Below, in pieces: positions 63,201 to 64,000 of a DNA stretch of 64,000 nucleotides (position 1 is the first letter of the stretch; each line of letters opens with the position of its first letter). Origin of the DNA: Xiphophorus maculatus. Taxonomy: Eukaryota; Chordata; Actinopteri; Cyprinodontiformes; Poeciliidae. The translations under genes and the position numbers were made by a program. The stretch covers positions 4,757,524 through 4,821,523 of the forward strand of contig NC_036457.1 in the NCBI RefSeq assembly GCF_002775205.1, given 5' to 3'. The notes beneath the pieces were generated by a model that was not told where the DNA came from, searched no databases, and saw only the letters and a program-made list of their open reading frames with translations.

Positions 63201-63542
63201 AGCAGCGCCCCCTGCTGTTCTGACGGGTCCCTGTCTGCTCTCTCAGGCCTTGCATCCTCATCATGGACTCCCTGCGCGGCCCGGCCCGGTCCAACGTGGT
63301 GAAGACTCTCAGAGAGTGAGTGGGAGCGTTCAGGTTCTGATTGGGTTCTGATGCTGGTTCTGATGCTGGTTCTGATCCGGTTCTGGTCCAGGTACCTGGA
63401 GGTGGAGTGGGAGGTGCGGAAAGCGACGCAGCGGGGTTTTGGGAAGGAGGTGATGAAGGGCTCCAGCCCCCGCGTGCCGCAGCAGGACAACTTCAGCGAC
63501 TGCGGCGTTTACGTCCTGCAGTACGTGGAGAGCTTCTTCGAG
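48967..63542 (+). CDS. senp6: SENP6, SUMO-chain-editing cysteine protease (22 exons seen, 3' end outside window)
   Basis: Ulp1-family (C48) nuclear protease that trims poly-SUMO2/3 chains. Exons: 48967-49003, 51149-51242, 52107-52170, 52240-52346, 55692-55841, 55923-55993, 56980-57071, 58668-59052, 59131-59366, 59445-59588, 60022-60055, 60277-60465, 60675-60868, 61505-61656, 61729-61845, 61927-62049, 62138-62230, 62497-62780, 62852-62937, 63089-63174, 63247-63315, 63392-63542; all phases join, 986 codons. N-terminus: [20 protein letters not shown]. Catalytic core in pieces: [54 protein letters not shown] (His), ILIMDSLRG (Asp), [18 protein letters not shown] (Cys). The insert between His and Asp, typical of SENP6/7, is present. 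The C-terminal exon(s) after FFE are not found before 64,000. Confidence 0.96.
49004..51148. other. SENP6 intron 1
   Basis: CpG-rich at the start, then AT-rich. A (TA)n(TG)n run lies near 49,735-49,772. No exon seen. Confidence 0.6.
51905..52010 (+). mobile_element. Degraded Tc1/mariner terminus
   Basis: ACAGTAAAGGTCAGAAGTTG followed by ACATACACC resembles the outer inverted repeat of salmonid/teleost Tc1 elements. No transposase follows. It lies in SENP6 intron 2. Confidence 0.55.
52347..54700. other. SENP6 intron 4, first part
   Basis: AT-rich with (AT)n at about 54,220-54,265. No gene seen before the env remnant. Confidence 0.5.
54732..55262 (+). pseudogene. Endogenous retrovirus env remnant (transmembrane-subunit ectodomain), broken
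   Basis: A 119-codon open frame ends at a TGA (55089-55091) and continues in the same frame to a TAG at about 55,260. The part before the stop has a hydrophobic stretch and a heptad-like helix. The part after it has a CX6CC pattern (CKIFGNECC), the hallmark of gamma- and delta-type retroviral transmembrane subunits. No signal peptide, surface subunit, membrane anchor, gag, pol or LTR was recognised nearby. It lies in SENP6 intron 4, sense orientation. Non-functional fragment. Confidence 0.7.
56130..56500 (+). repeat. Dispersed repeat copy 2 (SENP6 intron 6)
   Basis: Shares ordered blocks with 34,130-34,420: CTCCATGGCAACC, GGTGGATGTAGCCCCGCCTTC-like, CACTCAGCTCCTTCAGACTA, GAGGAGCCATGTTGGGA. 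It extends into a segment whose reverse complement is at 35,695-35,885. Confidence 0.8.
57072..58667. other. SENP6 intron 7
   Basis: AT-rich with (CA)n at about 57,127-57,146 and 57,803-57,822. The segment at 57,270-57,600 and 58,050-58,085 mentions of GACCCG and CCCTCTGA suggest the margins of a short degraded DNA element. No exon recognised. Confidence 0.4.
58668..59052 (+). other. SENP6 exon 8 with a zinc-ribbon-like motif
   Basis: A 385-bp GC-rich exon. Near its start the protein reads [19 protein letters not shown], a CxxC-x10-CxxC pattern typical of zinc ribbons, followed by a Pro-rich stretch. Confidence 0.7.
60145..60258. repeat. 12-bp minisatellite in SENP6 intron 11
   Basis: About nine copies of GGTTGACCTCGG with variants (GGTTAACCTCGG, GGTTAATCTCGG). 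Confidence 0.9.
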
Positions 63543-64000
63543 GTCAGAGCCGTCCGCCATCTTGTTTCTAACTCACATCCACTTTTCCAGATAAACTCTG
63601 AATTTGTCCGCAGAGCTTCCATCTTTGTTTCATTTCTTGTGTAAATATTTGGCCTGAGGCGTCTCAGTGCTGCCCTCTGTGGGTTGGAAGTTGAATTCTC
63701 CTATTGGCTAATAGCCCCGCCTCACTCGGGCTGCGTTTGATATCCGTGGGAACTTGGAGTGCTCCAGTTCAGTCGGAGAAGCCGAGATTTCATAGAACTT
63801 CTAGCATCGTGTTAATTTTTACCTTCCTCCGTTTTTAATCTCTTCAGGTCAGAGCAAAATGTAAAATGAACTTTTCCACCCGACACAGTTCAGTTTTTTC
63901 TTCTGACATTTTAGAAGTTTATTCAATATTTAGATGACAGTTGGATTAAAAGTCAGCTTCACATGAGAGAAAAGTGTCCAAAGCAAAGCTAGTTTTTTTC
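63543..64000. other. SENP6 intron 22, to window edge
   Basis: No acceptor followed by the expected conserved C-terminal SENP6 sequence is present, so the remaining exon(s) lie beyond the window. Confidence 0.6.

Overview
The window is vertebrate nuclear DNA from a bony fish, most likely an atherinomorph or other percomorph teleost. Evidence: multi-exon genes with GT-AG introns whose exons match vertebrate families (TATDN3, FLVCR1, taxilin, SENP6), many short introns, teleost-type tRNA-derived SINE, Tc1 and hAT debris, and large young repeat arrays. The species cannot be named from the sequence. All family assignments are from reading translations, not from database searches.

Region 1 (1 to about 9.5 kb, minus strand) is one very large, apparently intact Helitron-type gene. 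Twelve short coding exons (8,034 down to 5,520) read in consistent phase into a final exon that stays open for about 1,650 codons to the left window edge. Reading 5' to 3', the protein has an SGNH-hydrolase-like segment, a cysteine-protease-like segment, an 18-residue tandem repeat, a Cys-rich segment and the Helitron Rep domain with its HUH-type and two-tyrosine motifs. The helicase part would lie beyond base 1.

Region 2 (9.6 to 19.25 kb) is almost all repeats. It holds a 5'-truncated LINE tail, about 20 copies of a 129-bp satellite with higher-order structure, and a composite element made of two nearly identical 2.6-kb units that ends in six tandem hairpin-forming units.

Region 3 (19.7 to 36.1 kb) holds TATDN3 (+, first coding exon not found), a probable SPATA45 (-) and complete FLVCR1 (+, 11 exons). 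This matches the human chromosome 1q32 order NSL1-TATDN3-SPATA45-FLVCR1. Region 4 (38.8 to 45.6 kb) is a complete beta-taxilin-like gene with two equal-length, apparently mutually exclusive 75-bp exons and a C-terminal run of 18 seven-residue repeats. Region 5 (46.8 to 47.7 kb, minus) is a single-exon gene I do not recognise, encoding two diverged copies of a helical domain of about 100 residues, with CRE-like sites just upstream. Region 6 (48.9 kb to the right edge, +) is SENP6, a SUMO-chain protease. Twenty-two exons are visible, including all catalytic residues; the last exons lie outside. Its introns hold a broken retroviral env remnant, a Tc1 end and minisatellites.

The host genes are unrelated housekeeping functions: a TatD-type nuclease, a choline/heme transporter, a syntaxin-binding coiled-coil protein and a SUMO protease. 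They do not form one pathway. The items most worth follow-up are the multi-domain Helitron gene, the taxilin exon pair, the unrecognised duplicated-domain gene and the hairpin-ended composite repeat.
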